64,000 nucleotides of DNA from Pyrenopolyporus hunteri (taxonomy: Eukaryota > Ascomycota > Sordariomycetes > Xylariales > Hypoxylaceae), in the NCBI GenBank assembly GCA_902806595.1, contig CADCXC010000044.1:744001-808000 (forward strand), given 5' to 3'. The notes under the pieces are model-generated. The model searched no databases, was not told where the DNA came from, and saw only the letters and a program-made list of their open reading frames with translations. A program made the translations under genes and the position numbers. This document shows positions 11,135 to 23,260 of the stretch, piece after piece (position 1 is the stretch's first letter; every line of letters begins with the position of its first letter).

Positions 11135-12146
11135 TGTCCTAGTATTCGGCCGATCCGGCGGGAACCGAGCTGGTCGTTGCGACGGTCGTGAGTTTGTAAT
11201 CGTGTCACTTATTCCCGGCGGATTGACTCTTCGGCTGACACGCTTAAGTACCTGAAGATTGATGCGCTACGCAGAGGTATATAGTGAAAAGTGTACAGGG
11301 AGTATTCTGCGAGGCTTAAAACTGTGTTCGATCGCCAGTCCGAATCGCCATCGAAAATGACGAAGGGGAATGGGAGAACGAAGCCGAGCTGAGTTGCGTG
11401 CTTCGATGTTTTTTTACAGCTGCGGCGCAAAACTACTTAGCTACCTACCTACCTACTTCCTTGCTTCCCCAGGCAGTAACGGACCACGGATATCGGTATC
11501 ACCCTTAAAGCAGGGAAGATGACACGCTAGAGGGAACCTCTGAGCTTCCGCGTCGTATCCGCTCTTATCGATAACTCTTTTCGCAGGTGCTCTAAATAGC
11601 AGGTACCTAGGTACCTAAGTACCACCTATGACTTAATCGATCTCAAAACTGCCACACCAACTCTGCGGCATAATGGAGGATTTATACAATGTGGTATATC
11701 CTAATGCTACTATGTTTTCTATATGGTATGCTTCGTAAATACCACGTATCCTTAATCCTGCGCATGCCTACCTATCTACCTAGGTACTAAGTATTACAAA
11801 CGGGCACTAAACTGAAGTACACTGTGATTAAACGGGTTATACACCTAGAACCGCTGTCCTACGGTCTAAATATCACGATCCGGAATGCTACACAGGAAAT
11901 AAACACTTGGTACAATTTTACAACTTTCATAAGGGTTCGTTTTGTACAAACTAAAAAATGCTCTAGAAACGGCTGGAGTAACGTCACGGAGGGTTAGAAA
12001 ACATAATGATCCCATAAAACATGACATCCGTAACCCAAGACCTATACACCCCATGTGCTGTAATTCTAGCAAGCCTCCCCACAATGCGCCTGCATGCATC
12101 TCCCCTATATTACTAATCTCATTTTTTCGTGCTCTCCCTAAGCCCT
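11135..12146. other. Intergenic region RBD2/ACO1
   Basis: Contains the RBD2 promoter and the aconitase 3' flank. At 11601-11623 there is a clear AGGTACCTAGGTACCTAAGT tandem palindrome, and CCTACCTA runs at 11440-11460 and 11770. No gene is recognised. Confidence 0.5.
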
Positions 12147-14787
12147 TCATTTGCTGTGTTGCTTGGCCATCGTGTTCAGCGCGCTTCCATTCTTGAACCA
12201 CTCGATCTGGGCCTCGTTGAAAGTATGGCTAAGCTTAACATCGAACGGCTCGCCGTCCTTGGGGTGTACTCGCATAGTCAACGGCTTGCCGACAGCAAGT
12301 TCCGTGCAGAAAAGGTCAACCTAGAAGGCACATTCAGTTAGCCAAAGTCGTCCTATTATATAGTCCCTTGGGAGAAAGGACGAGGAAGAGAGTGGACTTA
12401 CCCTGTCATCAGGCTTGATCCTGTCATAGTCGGCAGGGTCCGAGAAGGTAAGAGGAAGCATACCCTGCTTCTTCAGGTTGGTCTCGTGGATACGCGCAAA
12501 GCTTCGGGTGATGATGGCAAGACCACCAAGGTGACGGGGCTCCAGAGCAGCGTGCTCTCGCGAGCTGCCCTCACCGTAGTTCCAGTCACCAATGACAATC
12601 CACTTGATTCCCTTGGCCTTGTAGTCGCGCGCCACAGCTGGGACGGCATCCCACTCGCCAGTGGTGACGTTCTTAACCTTGTTGGCCTCGTTATTGGCCT
12701 CGTTGATGGCGCCGATCAGCATGTTGTTGGAGATGTTGTCGAGATGTCCACGGTACTTCAGCCATGGGCCGGCCATGGAAATATGGTCAGTGGTGGTCTT
12801 TCCCTTAGCCTTTATTAGGATGGGCATGTTCAAGGCATCCTTGCCATCCCAAGGCTCGAAGGGCTTTAGAACCTGGAGACGATCCGAAGTAGGCGAGACC
12901 TGGACACTAACTGTGGAACGTTCGGCAGGTGGGGCTTGGTAGGTGTCATTGCCGGGGTCGTATCCCCTCTGTGGGAGACCATCGCCGGAAGGAGGAGCGA
13001 GCAGGAACTCGTTGCCATCCTTGTCCTTCAACTTATCGGTTAACGGGTTAAAGTGAAGCGTGCCAGCAATCGACAAGGCAACAACTAGATCGGGGGAAGT
13101 AACGAAGGAGTGTGTCGCGGGGTTACCGTCATTTCGGCCGGTGAAGTTACGGTTGTATGAGGAAAGAATCGAGTTGGGCTCGCCCTTCTTAACGTCTCGT
13201 CGGTCCCACTGTCCAATACAGGGACCGCAAGCGTTAGCTAGCACCACGCCACCGAACTCCTCGAAGGTCTGAAGCTGGCCATCGCGGGCAATGGTAGCGC
13301 GGATTTGCTCGGAACCGGGCGTGACCACGAAAGCAGACTTGGCCTTCAAACCGTGGTTGAGAGCATCCCGAGCAATCGAGGCAGCTCGGGTCATGTCCTC
13401 GTACGAAGAGTTGGTGCAAGATCCGATCAAACCAACCTTCAGCTCCTCGGGCCAGTTGTTAGCCTTAACAGCCTCGCTGAACTTAGAGATAGGAGTCGCT
13501 AGATCAGGGGTGAAGGGGCCGTTGATGTGTGGCTCGAGCTCAGAAAGGTTGATCTCGATGAACTGATCGTACTCAGCACCCTCGTCCTCGCGCAGTTCCT
13601 TAGCATAAGCCCGCGCAAAGTCACCAATCTCGGTACGCTTCGTGGCCTTGAGATAATCGTACATTCGGTCGTTGAAGGGGAATACGGAGGTCGTCGCTCC
13701 GATCTCAGCACTATAACACATGTCAGAGATTGCAATTTAAGGTAGGAACTGGGAAAGCTTACCCCATGTTACAGCAAGTCGCAGCACCAGTGGTACTGAG
13801 GCCCTCTACACCGGGGCCATGGTACTCGACGATGGCACCAGTGCCACCCTTTACAGTTAAGATGCCAGCCACCTTCAGGATGATATCTGTAGAACCGTGT
13901 TAGTACCGACTTATAAACTCATGTGGCTATTTAATAATGGCGACTTACCTTTAGGTGCCGTCCAGCCCTGTAACTTTCCAGTTAATTTGACGCCGATAAT
14001 CTTAGGTGCCTTCAGTTCCCAAGGAAGGTTCGCCATAACGTCGACAGCGTCGGCACCACCAACACCGATAGCGCACATGCCCAGACCACCGGCATTGGGG
14101 GTGTGAGAGTCAGTACCGATCAAGAGACCACCGGGGAAGGCGTAGTTCTCGAGTATAATTTGGTGGATGATACCAGAGCCAGGTCTCCAGAAACCAATGT
14201 TATACTTGGCGCATGCAGAAGAAAGGAAGTCATAGACCTCTTTGTTAATCTTGACAGCTCGCTCGAGATCCTTGGGCCCGCCAACCTGAGCCTCGATTAA
14301 GTGGTCGCAGTGTACCGTGGTAGGGTTCGCCACGGAAGGCATGCCAGCAGACATGAACTGCAGGATAGCCATCTGGGCGGTGGCATCCTGGCAGGCAACT
14401 CGGTCGGGTCGCAACTTCAAGTACGATACACCCCGCTCGATTTCCTGTCCGTGCGGGTCGTCAAGGTGGGAGTATAAGATCTTCTCGGCGTAGGTTAGAG
14501 GCCGGTTTAGACGGCTACGAACAATCGCCAGGTTCTCGGACATCTTCTTGTAGTTGATGAAGTTGCCCTCTTCCCAGTTGTTTTGCTTCACCTGTGATTT
14601 GCGGGAAATATTAGCCTCGGTCACTTTCCCCGCGGGCGAGCCCCTCCAGCTTCGCGATAAGAGGGTTTCTGCTTACCTTCCTGTCCAAAGGCGAGTCTGC
14701 TACGCTGGCCATGCACCTGCGCAGGTTCATGTTGGTGATGACCCGCGACCGGGCAACATTGCCCAGGACCTGTCGAGTGGCCAACAT
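12147..14787 (-). CDS. aco1: Aconitate hydratase, mitochondrial
   Basis: Five exons: 14787-14677, 14591-13949, 13886-13763, 13710-12402, 12320-12147; 786 aa. Converts citrate to isocitrate in the TCA cycle; a [4Fe-4S] enzyme of the mitochondrial matrix. The three cluster ligands are visible: Cys391 in LIGSCTNSSYED, and Cys454 and Cys457 in NACGPCIGQWDR, with the 63 and 3 residue spacing of aconitases. Active-site strings include GTDSHTPNAGG and GEGSSREHAAL. The N-terminus (MLATRQVLGNVARSRVITN) is basic, Ser/Thr-containing and acid-free, as in a mitochondrial presequence. The start is the first ATG in frame. Four introns of 62-85 bp with standard junctions restore one frame throughout. Confidence 0.96.
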
Positions 14788-17151
14788 GTTGACAACCGTG
14801 GTCCCGAGAACAGCTATGAGGGGTTCAGAATTCAAAACCGATCTGGGCCAGATTCAACTCTCAGGTTGTTTAGGTGAAGGGGGAAACTTGACGAAGAGGA
14901 AAACAGGAGACCTCTAGGATCGGGAACGAGAGGAATTGGTTCTTTAGAAGAGGAAAGAAAAAAAAAGATATGATGGAGGAAGAAGAGGAAAAGGTGGAGA
15001 GTTTGCGATTAAAGATGCTACCTTTGGACTACCTAGGCGGCCGGTACTACGGTACTACGGCAAAGGGAAGCTGCTAATGCCTACTGGTCAAAAAGGCCGT
15101 TTAGGTGGCTAGGGGTGCAAGGTACCTAGAAGTATCGGGGTACTTCGGCTAAGACGAAGAGGTACCTCCACTGTTTATGGTGTCACCCGGCTGAATGGAC
15201 GAATCAAAGGAAATCCGATTACTTCAAGTCCAAAGCTGTGACCTCACACTGCTTCCTGGGATCAGCCACCACATGCGATAAACGAAAGCATGGCAATTGG
15301 CACAGCTTCTACATAGTATAGCTTTACCTACAATAGCTTGCGCAGCTAACCCAGGTTCTTTTCTATTTTATGCAGTCATATTTATCTTATATTATGATTT
15401 ATTAGATAAGAGGGCCGTCATCGTTACCCAACTCCCGGGAATTAATTCGTTCTAAACCCGTAAGCCCTTTAAGAAATACTTAGGGGCGTATTCCTCTGGG
15501 CGTGAAGACGGAAAGGCGACGCTAGGCGGGGTTGAGGTTTTATAGGGCCCACGGAATGTGAATGAAAGCGGTTGTACCAATTTACAATACCTAGTACGAG
15601 ATACAGCCAACTTAAGACGGTAGCTACATGTATGGAGGTATTCATTCTATTCTACGTGCCTCTAGAGGTATTCCGGACCTGGTTAAGGGTTGGCTAGGTA
15701 GATACGCTAATGGCTTTTAGTCAACTTTTAGGGTTCAGTCATAGATGCGTAAGTTCACGTTCCCATGTGGTATGTACGTACCTAGATACTTACACTTGCC
15801 TTACATAAGGACGAACTCTTCAACATAAAAGCGTCCTCTAATTAGATCGTCGGCATTGGTCAGGTTTATTTACATTTACATTAGGTAGACTTACGGTCTC
15901 GATTCGAAGTCTTGTGCGTAGGTCGGGTATGGAGGTAGCCTTAAAGAATATGCGATTGGTAAGGGACATCGAAACTTGTCGGTTGATAAGCCTGTGCAGC
16001 TTTTTCTTGATTTTCCTATAGCTCAAGCCTCATTAGCAGCTGAAATATTATGACCTATGTACCTAGCTTATACTTGATCCTTGCTCGCCTCAAACACCTT
16101 CCGGTTATGTACGGGCCGCAAATGAACCTGTTCAACCAATAAACACTATACCAATTCACCTTTAACAATAGAACCAAGCATTGTAAAACGCCGTCCTCTT
16201 ACGTATTAGCAGTACCTAGGGTATTGTACAATATAACTCGAGTTTGCTAAAAGCACCATGTCAAATCTAAATGTTTCATGAACATGTAGCTTGCTCGCGG
16301 ATGCATGTATCTAGAAAATAACCGCATGTACCTCTCCTTTGCAAACCGAGTATCGCCGTAGCGCAGAAAAGCCCTGAATCGCTTCACGAATGCACGCAGG
16401 TCCACATTTTTGAGGTCTGCAGGTCAAATTCGACAGGCCGAGACAAATTTTGCTGAGTCTGGAGACCAGATTGGTGGGTCTGAATTGGCCAATCGGCGAT
16501 TCCATTGAGAACAAGGGAGAAATCCCCCCACGGCAACTTTGCCTCGGTGTATGTCTGCCACCGAATCGATCGCGTCGGCACGAGGGGATTGTTAATTGTA
16601 TGGGTCTCTATCGTTAGGACGGATATGTAAAGGCAGATGTGCGGCTCTTCCAGCTTGCATCCTAAGTCCGGATCCGCTTGAATTATTCCCTCATAGCCTC
16701 TCGACTACGTCGGGCAGAGATCCCGCACGGTTTCTGTTGGCTAAGGATTTGATTAATAGGTCGGCGGCGGACAGCCGCTCGCCCGGCGCTGCAGAATGGC
16801 TGGAGTCCGGATCAAATTCGGAGGCACGGAACCTAAATCGTAGAATACGCAAGCTTTGGCGCTTAGACCATCCACTTTACAACCAGCGCCACTACAGCAC
16901 ATGCACCTCCATCAGAGCCACGTCTTGCCAAGCAATGAGGTACATCGGTACATTCATACTTGCCATTGGAAAGCACGACTAAAAAAAAATCCGACCCCAC
17001 CAAAATTTTTATGCTCGATAATTCTCCAAATCAACTTACCAGCTTACCTAACGCGTGCGGAAGCGAAGACCACTACTACGAACTACTAGACCCTTCTTCT
17101 CAAGACGAGTGGCACTCCCAGAATTCGCCGCCAAATTGATCGCCGCCCGCA
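14788..17151. other. Divergent intergenic region ACO1/BUD20 (2.4 kb)
   Basis: Holds both promoters. A purine-rich stretch at 14880-15000 lies just upstream of the aconitase start (CT-rich on its coding strand). Many GGTACCTAG-type words follow. Open frames here (for example 16596-16982) are short, lack family resemblance and have no splice pattern I can support. Confidence 0.5.
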
Positions 17152-17587
17152 ATGGGAGTCACCAACAAACGGACGTTAACTAAGACCCGTCGAAAGACGA
17201 GGGACATCGATCAGATCAAGGCCGACCTCCGCTCGCCGAAACACCTGGCCCAGTTCAAGGAGACGAAGGCGCCAGAAGATCTACCGGGATTGGGCAAATG
17301 GTATTGCATCGAGTGCGCTAAGTGGTATGAGAGCGAGGCGAGCCTCGTCGTCCATCGGAAAGGAAAGCCACATAAGAGAAGGTACGTGGGACTTCACCGT
17401 GGTGCATATCGCACTCCATATTGAGTACCTAGGTATCTAGTCTAACAGCAGATATAGAGTGAAGCAACTTCGCGAAGAACCATATACCCAGAAAGAGGCT
17501 GAGGCCGCTATCGGCCTACGAACCGACAACCAGGGCCCCTACCGATCCGAGAAGGGTGTCGACAATGAGATTACCATGACGGTATGA
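17152..17587 (+). CDS. bud20: Bud20/ZNF593-type C2H2 zinc-finger protein, 60S biogenesis
   Basis: Exons 17152-17381 and 17458-17587, intron 76 bp; 119 aa. Bud20 is a shuttling pre-60S ribosome export factor. The single zinc finger is C52-x2-C55-x12-H68-x5-H74 (WYCIECAKWYESE, then HRKGKPHKRR), preceded by the basic KTRRKTRDIDQI segment typical of the family. The C-terminal part (QKEAEAAIGL) matches the usual tail. The AGA arginine codon is split by the intron. It is convergent with DAM1, whose stop lies 210 bp further on. Confidence 0.93.
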
Positions 17588-17796
17588 ACGATTAGGATGC
17601 TACCGCGCGGGCTTCAGGATAGACATTCGCGGCATGTCTCAACAGATCCATAACAGTACCGTTGGTCGAGCGCAGAGTCGGGTGCATTATATGGATGCGC
17701 TAGTATGTTGCAATGCTGCTTAAGGCACCCATGGCCGAATTAGGCTGGGTACCTACCTAGTTAAGGGCGAGGGTTATGACGAGCCGTCGACTTCGC

Positions 17797-18539
17797 TCAT
17801 CTTAAGCCACGAGCCCTCGGCCTAGCAAGACCACTCGTGCGGCCTCGCCCCGTCCCGCCTCTACCCCTCGTTTGCGTGCCACCTCTTGACGGGCCGGGCA
17901 CGCGAGATTGGCGAGTATCTGGGGTCGCAAATTTCTTGGGAGTCGGTTTAGAGAGGGTTGGTGGATGTTCTACGAAGGATGTGTCCGTAGTCCTAGAGAG
18001 ATAATTAGGGTCTTAACGCAGAGACGTGGGCCAAATACACATACATAAATGTCGTCTCCCCCTCTAACTCGCCGCCTCGCTCCGTGCTTCTAGAACGGAC
18101 TATGGGTGGTGATTGCTCCTCTCTAAGCTTCGCCCTACGAAATGATTCGGCAATCGGCCCCTATAATCCACAGCCAATTAGATTGGATGTTGTTGAAATG
18201 CTTCGGGAAGACACCGGCGCGTACCTCCGGGAAGTCAACGCAAAAAGCGTTCATGTTTAGGCCATATAGGAAGCTTGCGAAGCTCTCGCTGAAACGAGCA
18301 AGACTCTCGTGCATTAGCTGGAAGTGCATCATGTTTGCTTCCAGGTCGGCTACGGCATCGGAGAGCTCGGCGAACGCGGGCTCGAATGTGTTTAGAGGGA
18401 ACGGCTCGCTGCCTTCGACGCTGCGCTGGGCGGATTCGCGGAACGAGGAACGGGATGAGGCGCGCAAGGGAGTCGTCGGACGCGATCGCGACGTAGAGCG
18501 CGGTCGTCGCCCGCTATCGTGACCTTCGTTTGCCGACAT
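17797..18539 (-). CDS. dam1: DASH/Dam1 complex subunit Dam1
   Basis: Three exons: 18539-18225, 18160-18045, 17992-17797; introns 64 and 52 bp; 208 aa. Dam1 is part of the fungal DASH ring coupling kinetochores to spindle microtubules. Residues 45-100 contain the diagnostic AELSDAVADLEANMMHFQ and ESFASFLYGLNMNAFCVDFP block. An Arg/Ser-rich N-terminus (RRPRSTSRSRPTTPLRASSR) precedes it; such sites are Aurora/Ipl1 targets in yeast. The third exon is needed: it continues TTDTSFVEHPP and ends in an Arg/Gly-rich tail (GGTQTRGRGGTGRGRT), as in other filamentous fungi. Without the second splice the protein would stop at 18005 with an unrelated tail. The start ATG at 18539 gives MSANEGHDSG. Confidence 0.88.
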
Positions 18540-20525
18540 GATTTCTCGATTCGGTTGGCTAAAAATATGAGGCTCGACTCGACTTGACTTGACTTGGCCG
18601 GGGTTGTTTTGTTGTTTAATTGAGTATGGCAGGACCACGCTGTCGAAGAAAACAATGAATTTCTTAGGTAGGTCGAACCCCGAGCAACGTCCAATCGTAA
18701 GACCGCTATGAGGTACCATGTATAGTGGGGTTTCCGGTAAGGATATGGACGATAACATATTGTTAGGCACGTGCAAGACAAGGTTGTACTCAGGTCCTTC
18801 CTTGGGTCAAGGCGGCGCTAACACCCCAGGATGACGTAAACTGCCCTAACCACGAGAAACAAAAGAACGGAAGCGCCACGCGCAGCGCATAATAACATTA
18901 AATCCTACCTACATATCACACGTCCACGGAAGCGCTTAACCCCGTATGCCTCTTATTAAATAATGTTGTAGGTACACATACACTATGTGCCGATCCCAGG
19001 ATAGCAAATAGGTTGGGTGGTCTTAAGTGTCCTCCCGTAGCTAGGTACGTTACCTATTAGGTATTAAGAAAGGAAGCGGGAAATAATCAAGGGTCGTTAA
19101 GGAATATTTTATATTACGTAGTAAGTACTTATAAATATTGGTTACCTCACATAGAAGGCTTGTTCTCTACAGTAATCTTTCAAGTTACAGTACACCTTCC
19201 TACCTAGGTATTAACTCTAACGAATCTTTAATTGTTTACCTATTTTACTAGCCGTTTCTTTAATTGCAATTAAAGCGCAGTGCCCCGAGCCGAGGGCGCG
19301 TGGATGCGTGACTGGCGTTAGGTAATAAGGTAAATAAATCTACCTACCCATCACCAAGTAGTACATACATAGTACCTGTATGTAGGTATGTACAATACAG
19401 TACCTACCTGCCTAAGACGTAAGAGGTATATACGTAGTTCGCACTTAGTTCCCTCTCGAATCCGCTAAGAAAGAAGAATCCGTTCAGTCTCAAAATTCGT
19501 GAATTTAACAATGCTTCATGTTTTTTCACCATCTCATCGTTTGGAATCATAACTCAGTTCTATACCCGCCCCCCCGGTCGGTTGCGCGTCATTAAATATC
19601 AGAGTATTCGGATTCGGGTTTACCAGGCCAAGAGCCAACCCAATATAAACGAGATTACATAGCAGCATAGGCACTAACACATCCATTCTGCATTCGGTAC
19701 GGCCCTACCCTTGGAGTATGTAGCTCAGCTCGTTCTTTAATTTTGATACGGCGGTTCAGCAAAGGGATACGGATAAGCTCTCACGCATTACTACGTTGGC
19801 ACGAGCAGCCCCGACCTCTCAGGCCTCCCACTCTTTACTATCGTACTGTCTAATCAAAGGTCCCGCTTGCTTTGCGCCTCGTCAGCAAGTCGGAAACCTT
19901 TGCGACGGGCTTTCTTCTGCCCCTTAAACAATAAAGCCACTTCAAGCCATCCAGCCTCCATTCGTAAAGGGTAGTTCGGCTCCGTCGGACATTTGTGCGA
20001 CGACAACTTCGTAGGCCTGTCTAGCGCCTTATGAAGACGCCCACGCCTCTTATACCGCATCCATTGCTCTTCTCCACAGCTCCGAGGCTTGCCCTTGTTG
20101 TTAGTTGTCTGTCGACTCATCCGAACTCCGATTCGAAAAGGTCTCCTTTACTTTGGCCTTCAAGGGGAATTCTGGGCGCAATCTCCGGCCCCGCGCTATC
20201 TCTAACTCGCTCGTCATCAAAATCTGCACTGCCCCGCGGGTTTCGGTCACTATATTCCAACGGCTATACTAACGCGGGCGAATTTCATTTATTATCGCGC
20301 CCATTCCAGACCAGGAAAACTCATTGTGAGAGGCAAGAATCACTAGCATACAGGCAGAGGAGTGAGCGGCGTTTGAAGAGCCAAATCTCACCTGCGCTAT
20401 ATATCATACCCTTACTCGTATTTAGCGCCTTGGTATTCTACGACTTCATACCTTCCAATCTAAAAGCATCACCAGCACCCGAAGCTACCGCCGAGGAGTG
20501 TTCCGGCAGAATAATTGAAGGAAAA
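18540..20525. other. Divergent intergenic region DAM1/CSR1-like
   Basis: Holds both promoters, with many TACCTAGGTA and GTACCTACCTGCC words (19200-19420). From 20031 the frame of the downstream gene is open without stops up to its likely start at 20526; see the findings for a possible N-terminal extension. Confidence 0.5.
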
Positions 20526-22106
20526 ATGGAACCCCTTCCGGGTAGACCGGGGAACCTAACCCCAGAAGAGGAAGAAAAGCTCCGCAAGTTCTGGGAAATG
20601 TTCTTGCAAGTATGCGGCGTTCTCGGTGACGACGCTTCAGGCGAGGGGGATGCCGCTTCGGAAGCTCAGGAAAAGGCGGGTGCCGTGGGACCCGAAAAGT
20701 CTAAGAAGAGTCGGTTGTCCCTGTTTAGAAAGAAGAAGGATAAGACCAAGGAAAATGCGGCCCCGGCCAAGGTCCCCGCCATGGATAGCATCAAGGAAAA
20801 CGATCCCGAAGACAAATGGGGCGAGAATAAGGCGTACCTCGAGACCCTAGCTACCCACTCTCCAGAGCAGATAAGAGCCACAATCTGGTCCATGGTCAAG
20901 CATGACCATCCCGATGCTCTTCTCCTACGATTCCTGAGGGCTAGAAAATGGGATCTCCAAAGAGCCCTGGTCATGCTGATGTCGACGATGAACTGGAGGT
21001 GCTCGGAGGCGCACGTCGACGATGAGGTTATGGTTAACGGCGAGGAGTTCGCCATGCTCAAAGAGAAGAGCGGCGACGAGAAGACCCAGAAACTAGCGCA
21101 GGACTTCCTGGCTCAGCTGCGCATGGGAAAAAGTTATTGCTATGGCATTGACAAGTCGGGAAGACCCATCTGCATTGTTAGAGCCCGCCTACACCGAGCG
21201 GGCGAACACTCGGAAGAGGCCCTTGAGCGGTTTACGGTATATTTGATCGAGACGACGCGTTTCATGCTGCAACCGCCAGTCGACACTGCCGTGAGTATAT
21301 CCCCATAATTTCAAAGCAACTTGAAACTGATGATTATAGTGTATCGTCTTCGACCTGACGAGCTTCTCATTAGCCAATATGGTAAGTCGTGAAAAAGAAA
21401 AGAAAAAATCGCTTCGTCAACGAAACGTCGGTGATGCTAACATTCCTTAGGACTACACTCCGGTCAAGTTCATGATAAAATGTTTCGAAGCAAACTACCC
21501 CGAAAGTCTCGGGGTGGTTCTCGTTCATAAAGCCCCCTGGGTCTTTCAAGGTTTGTTGGTGTGTTCATTAACTTTCATGGCATCCATCTAATTAGGTTTA
21601 TAGGCATATGGAAGATTCTCCGGGGTTGGCTCGACCCGGTGGTCGCAGGCAAAGTACACTTCACAAACACGCTCAAAGATCTAGAAGAGTTCATTGCCAA
21701 GGAGAGAATACCGGATGAACTAGAAGGTACATCCGGCTACACTTACCAATATAAGGAGCCTGTGCCCGGCGAGAATGACAAGATGAAAGACATAGAGACG
21801 AAGGATAAGCTCCTTCAGGAACGCGAGACACTCTACGAGGATTACGAAAGTAAGACGATCGAGTGGATTAACGAGACGGATGCCGCGAAGAGAGCCGCCC
21901 TACACTCGGAGCGGGATGCCGTCGCTAAGAAGCTAAGGGAGCAGTATTGGCGCTTAGACCCTTACGTTAGATCAAGATCGTTCTATGACAGGATAGGTGT
22001 TATCAAGCCTGACGGATCGTTGGATTATTATCCATCAAAGGCTTCTACCAATGGGACGGCGGCAGCGTTGGCGGCGGGTGAGACGTCGACTGATGATGTT
22101 GATTAG
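20526..22106 (+). CDS. CRAL-TRIO (Sec14-like) phospholipid transfer protein, Csr1-like
   Basis: Four exons: 20526-21290, 21340-21381, 21451-21550, 21604-22106; 469 aa. Sec14-like proteins exchange phosphatidylinositol and other lipids between membranes; Csr1-type members act in lipid homeostasis. Residues 1-30 (MEPLPGRPGNLTPEEEEKLR) match the usual start of the fungal family. A basic KKSRLSLFRKKKDK linker follows. The CRAL-TRIO N-terminal helix lies near 115-160 (DALLLRFLRARKWDLQRAL). The lipid-binding domain runs across exons 1-4 (YCYGIDKSGRPICIVRARLH, FDLTSFSLANM, YPESLGVVLVHKAPWVF). Exon 2 is only 42 nt. The last intron begins GTTTGT, a weaker donor, but gives the right frame (Q-G-I-W-K). 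An upstream in-frame ATG at 20031 would add 165 residues. Confidence 0.88.
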
Positions 22107-22346
22107 AAAGGCCTCGGGGTTACATAGAGGGGCGAGGGAGCACACTAAGAGAGGAACGGGGGTGTGAGCAATCCGTATAGATTACCCAGGCACTAATATC
22201 ACCGAAGGCGATGATAGGGGCCCATAGTTACGTGTTGTTCTGTTGCGAACTCCTCGATTGGGCGTCTACCGCCTAGATCACCAATAGCTAACTCTAGCGA
22301 AATATAGAGATAGTGCTATTTTGGGTAGAGCTTTATAATACCCTTA

Positions 22347-23260
22347 TTACATCTTAGACTTGATCTCCTCGGAGAGCGCCTTCAACGCGGCCATGTCGGT
22401 GGCCTGTTGGGGCCAGCCTATCCCGAGTCCTTGCTGCTCGTTCGGCTTTGGGATCTGGTGGATGTGTTAGTTAGAGTATCGTGGTAAACTGGAAAGTTAA
22501 AGGGGTCCTCTTACCATGTGGAAGTGAACCTAGAAATAGGGTTTGAGCATAGTTAGCTATTGGTTACTGAAGTCTATCCTCCCTCGTGAATCTGACTCCA
22601 TCCCTCGCTTTCAATTCTTAAATGGGTAGTACGGCGAAGAAGGGAAATAACTAATGAGCAATGTATGAGAGTTAGAAAGATGGGTAGATGGTTACTCACA
22701 TGGTCGACGACCTGGTGGGCGATACGACCGTTGTTCTGCAAGATGTTGTAGTCGACCGCGCCGGAGGCCGTGGCGAGCTTCTTGGCCACGGGCAGGAGCT
22801 CGGTCAGGTGGTCGTCGGGGATGTCGGTTAGCTTAGCGCCGTGGAACTTGGGGATGATGAGCTGGATACGATTTGGTTAGATTCTAGCATGGAAGTGGTC
22901 GCGAGGGGCAAGGAGGGAAATGAGATGAGGGGGAGAAGAGTGGCGTGTCTTACGGCGTGGCCCTTGCTCAGAGGGTTGATGTCGAGGAACGCGAGCGTCT
23001 TCTCGCTCTCGAAGAGCTTGAAGCACGGGATCTCTCCTGTTTTATGGTGTTAGTCAATTCATTATATGCTATGGACCCTTGGATAGATAATTTATAAGAG
23101 ATGAAATATTAATCATGTTTAGGGAGCTTGAATCTTCAAATCTCAGAACCAATAAATCGGTAGGCGATTAATCCAGTCCATCACCGCCAATGAATCCCCC
23201 CCAAAACGCTTACTTACCCTTGATAATCTTGCAGAAGATGCACGCTGCCATGCTGGACAT
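22347..23260 (-). CDS. hnt1: HIT-family adenosine 5'-monophosphoramidase (Hnt1/HINT1-like)
   Basis: Five exons: 23260-23218, 23036-22954, 22861-22700, 22529-22515, 22454-22347; 136 aa. HINT enzymes hydrolyse AMP-lysine and other adenosine phosphoramidates. The protein starts MSSMAACIFCKIIKGEIPCF and has NPLSKGHALIIPK and the catalytic histidine triad H96-V-H98-F-H100 followed by MIPKP. Exon 4 is a 15-nt microexon (V-H-F-H-M) carrying two of the three triad histidines. Its borders are good (TTTCTAG before, GTAAGA after) and the flanking exons are in phase 0. The 181-bp first intron is longer than usual here. The length is typical of the family. Confidence 0.93.

Noticed and set aside
16596..16982. 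128-codon frame between ACO1 and BUD20
   Set aside because: It has no recognised motif, mixed composition and no splice support; not enough to call a gene.
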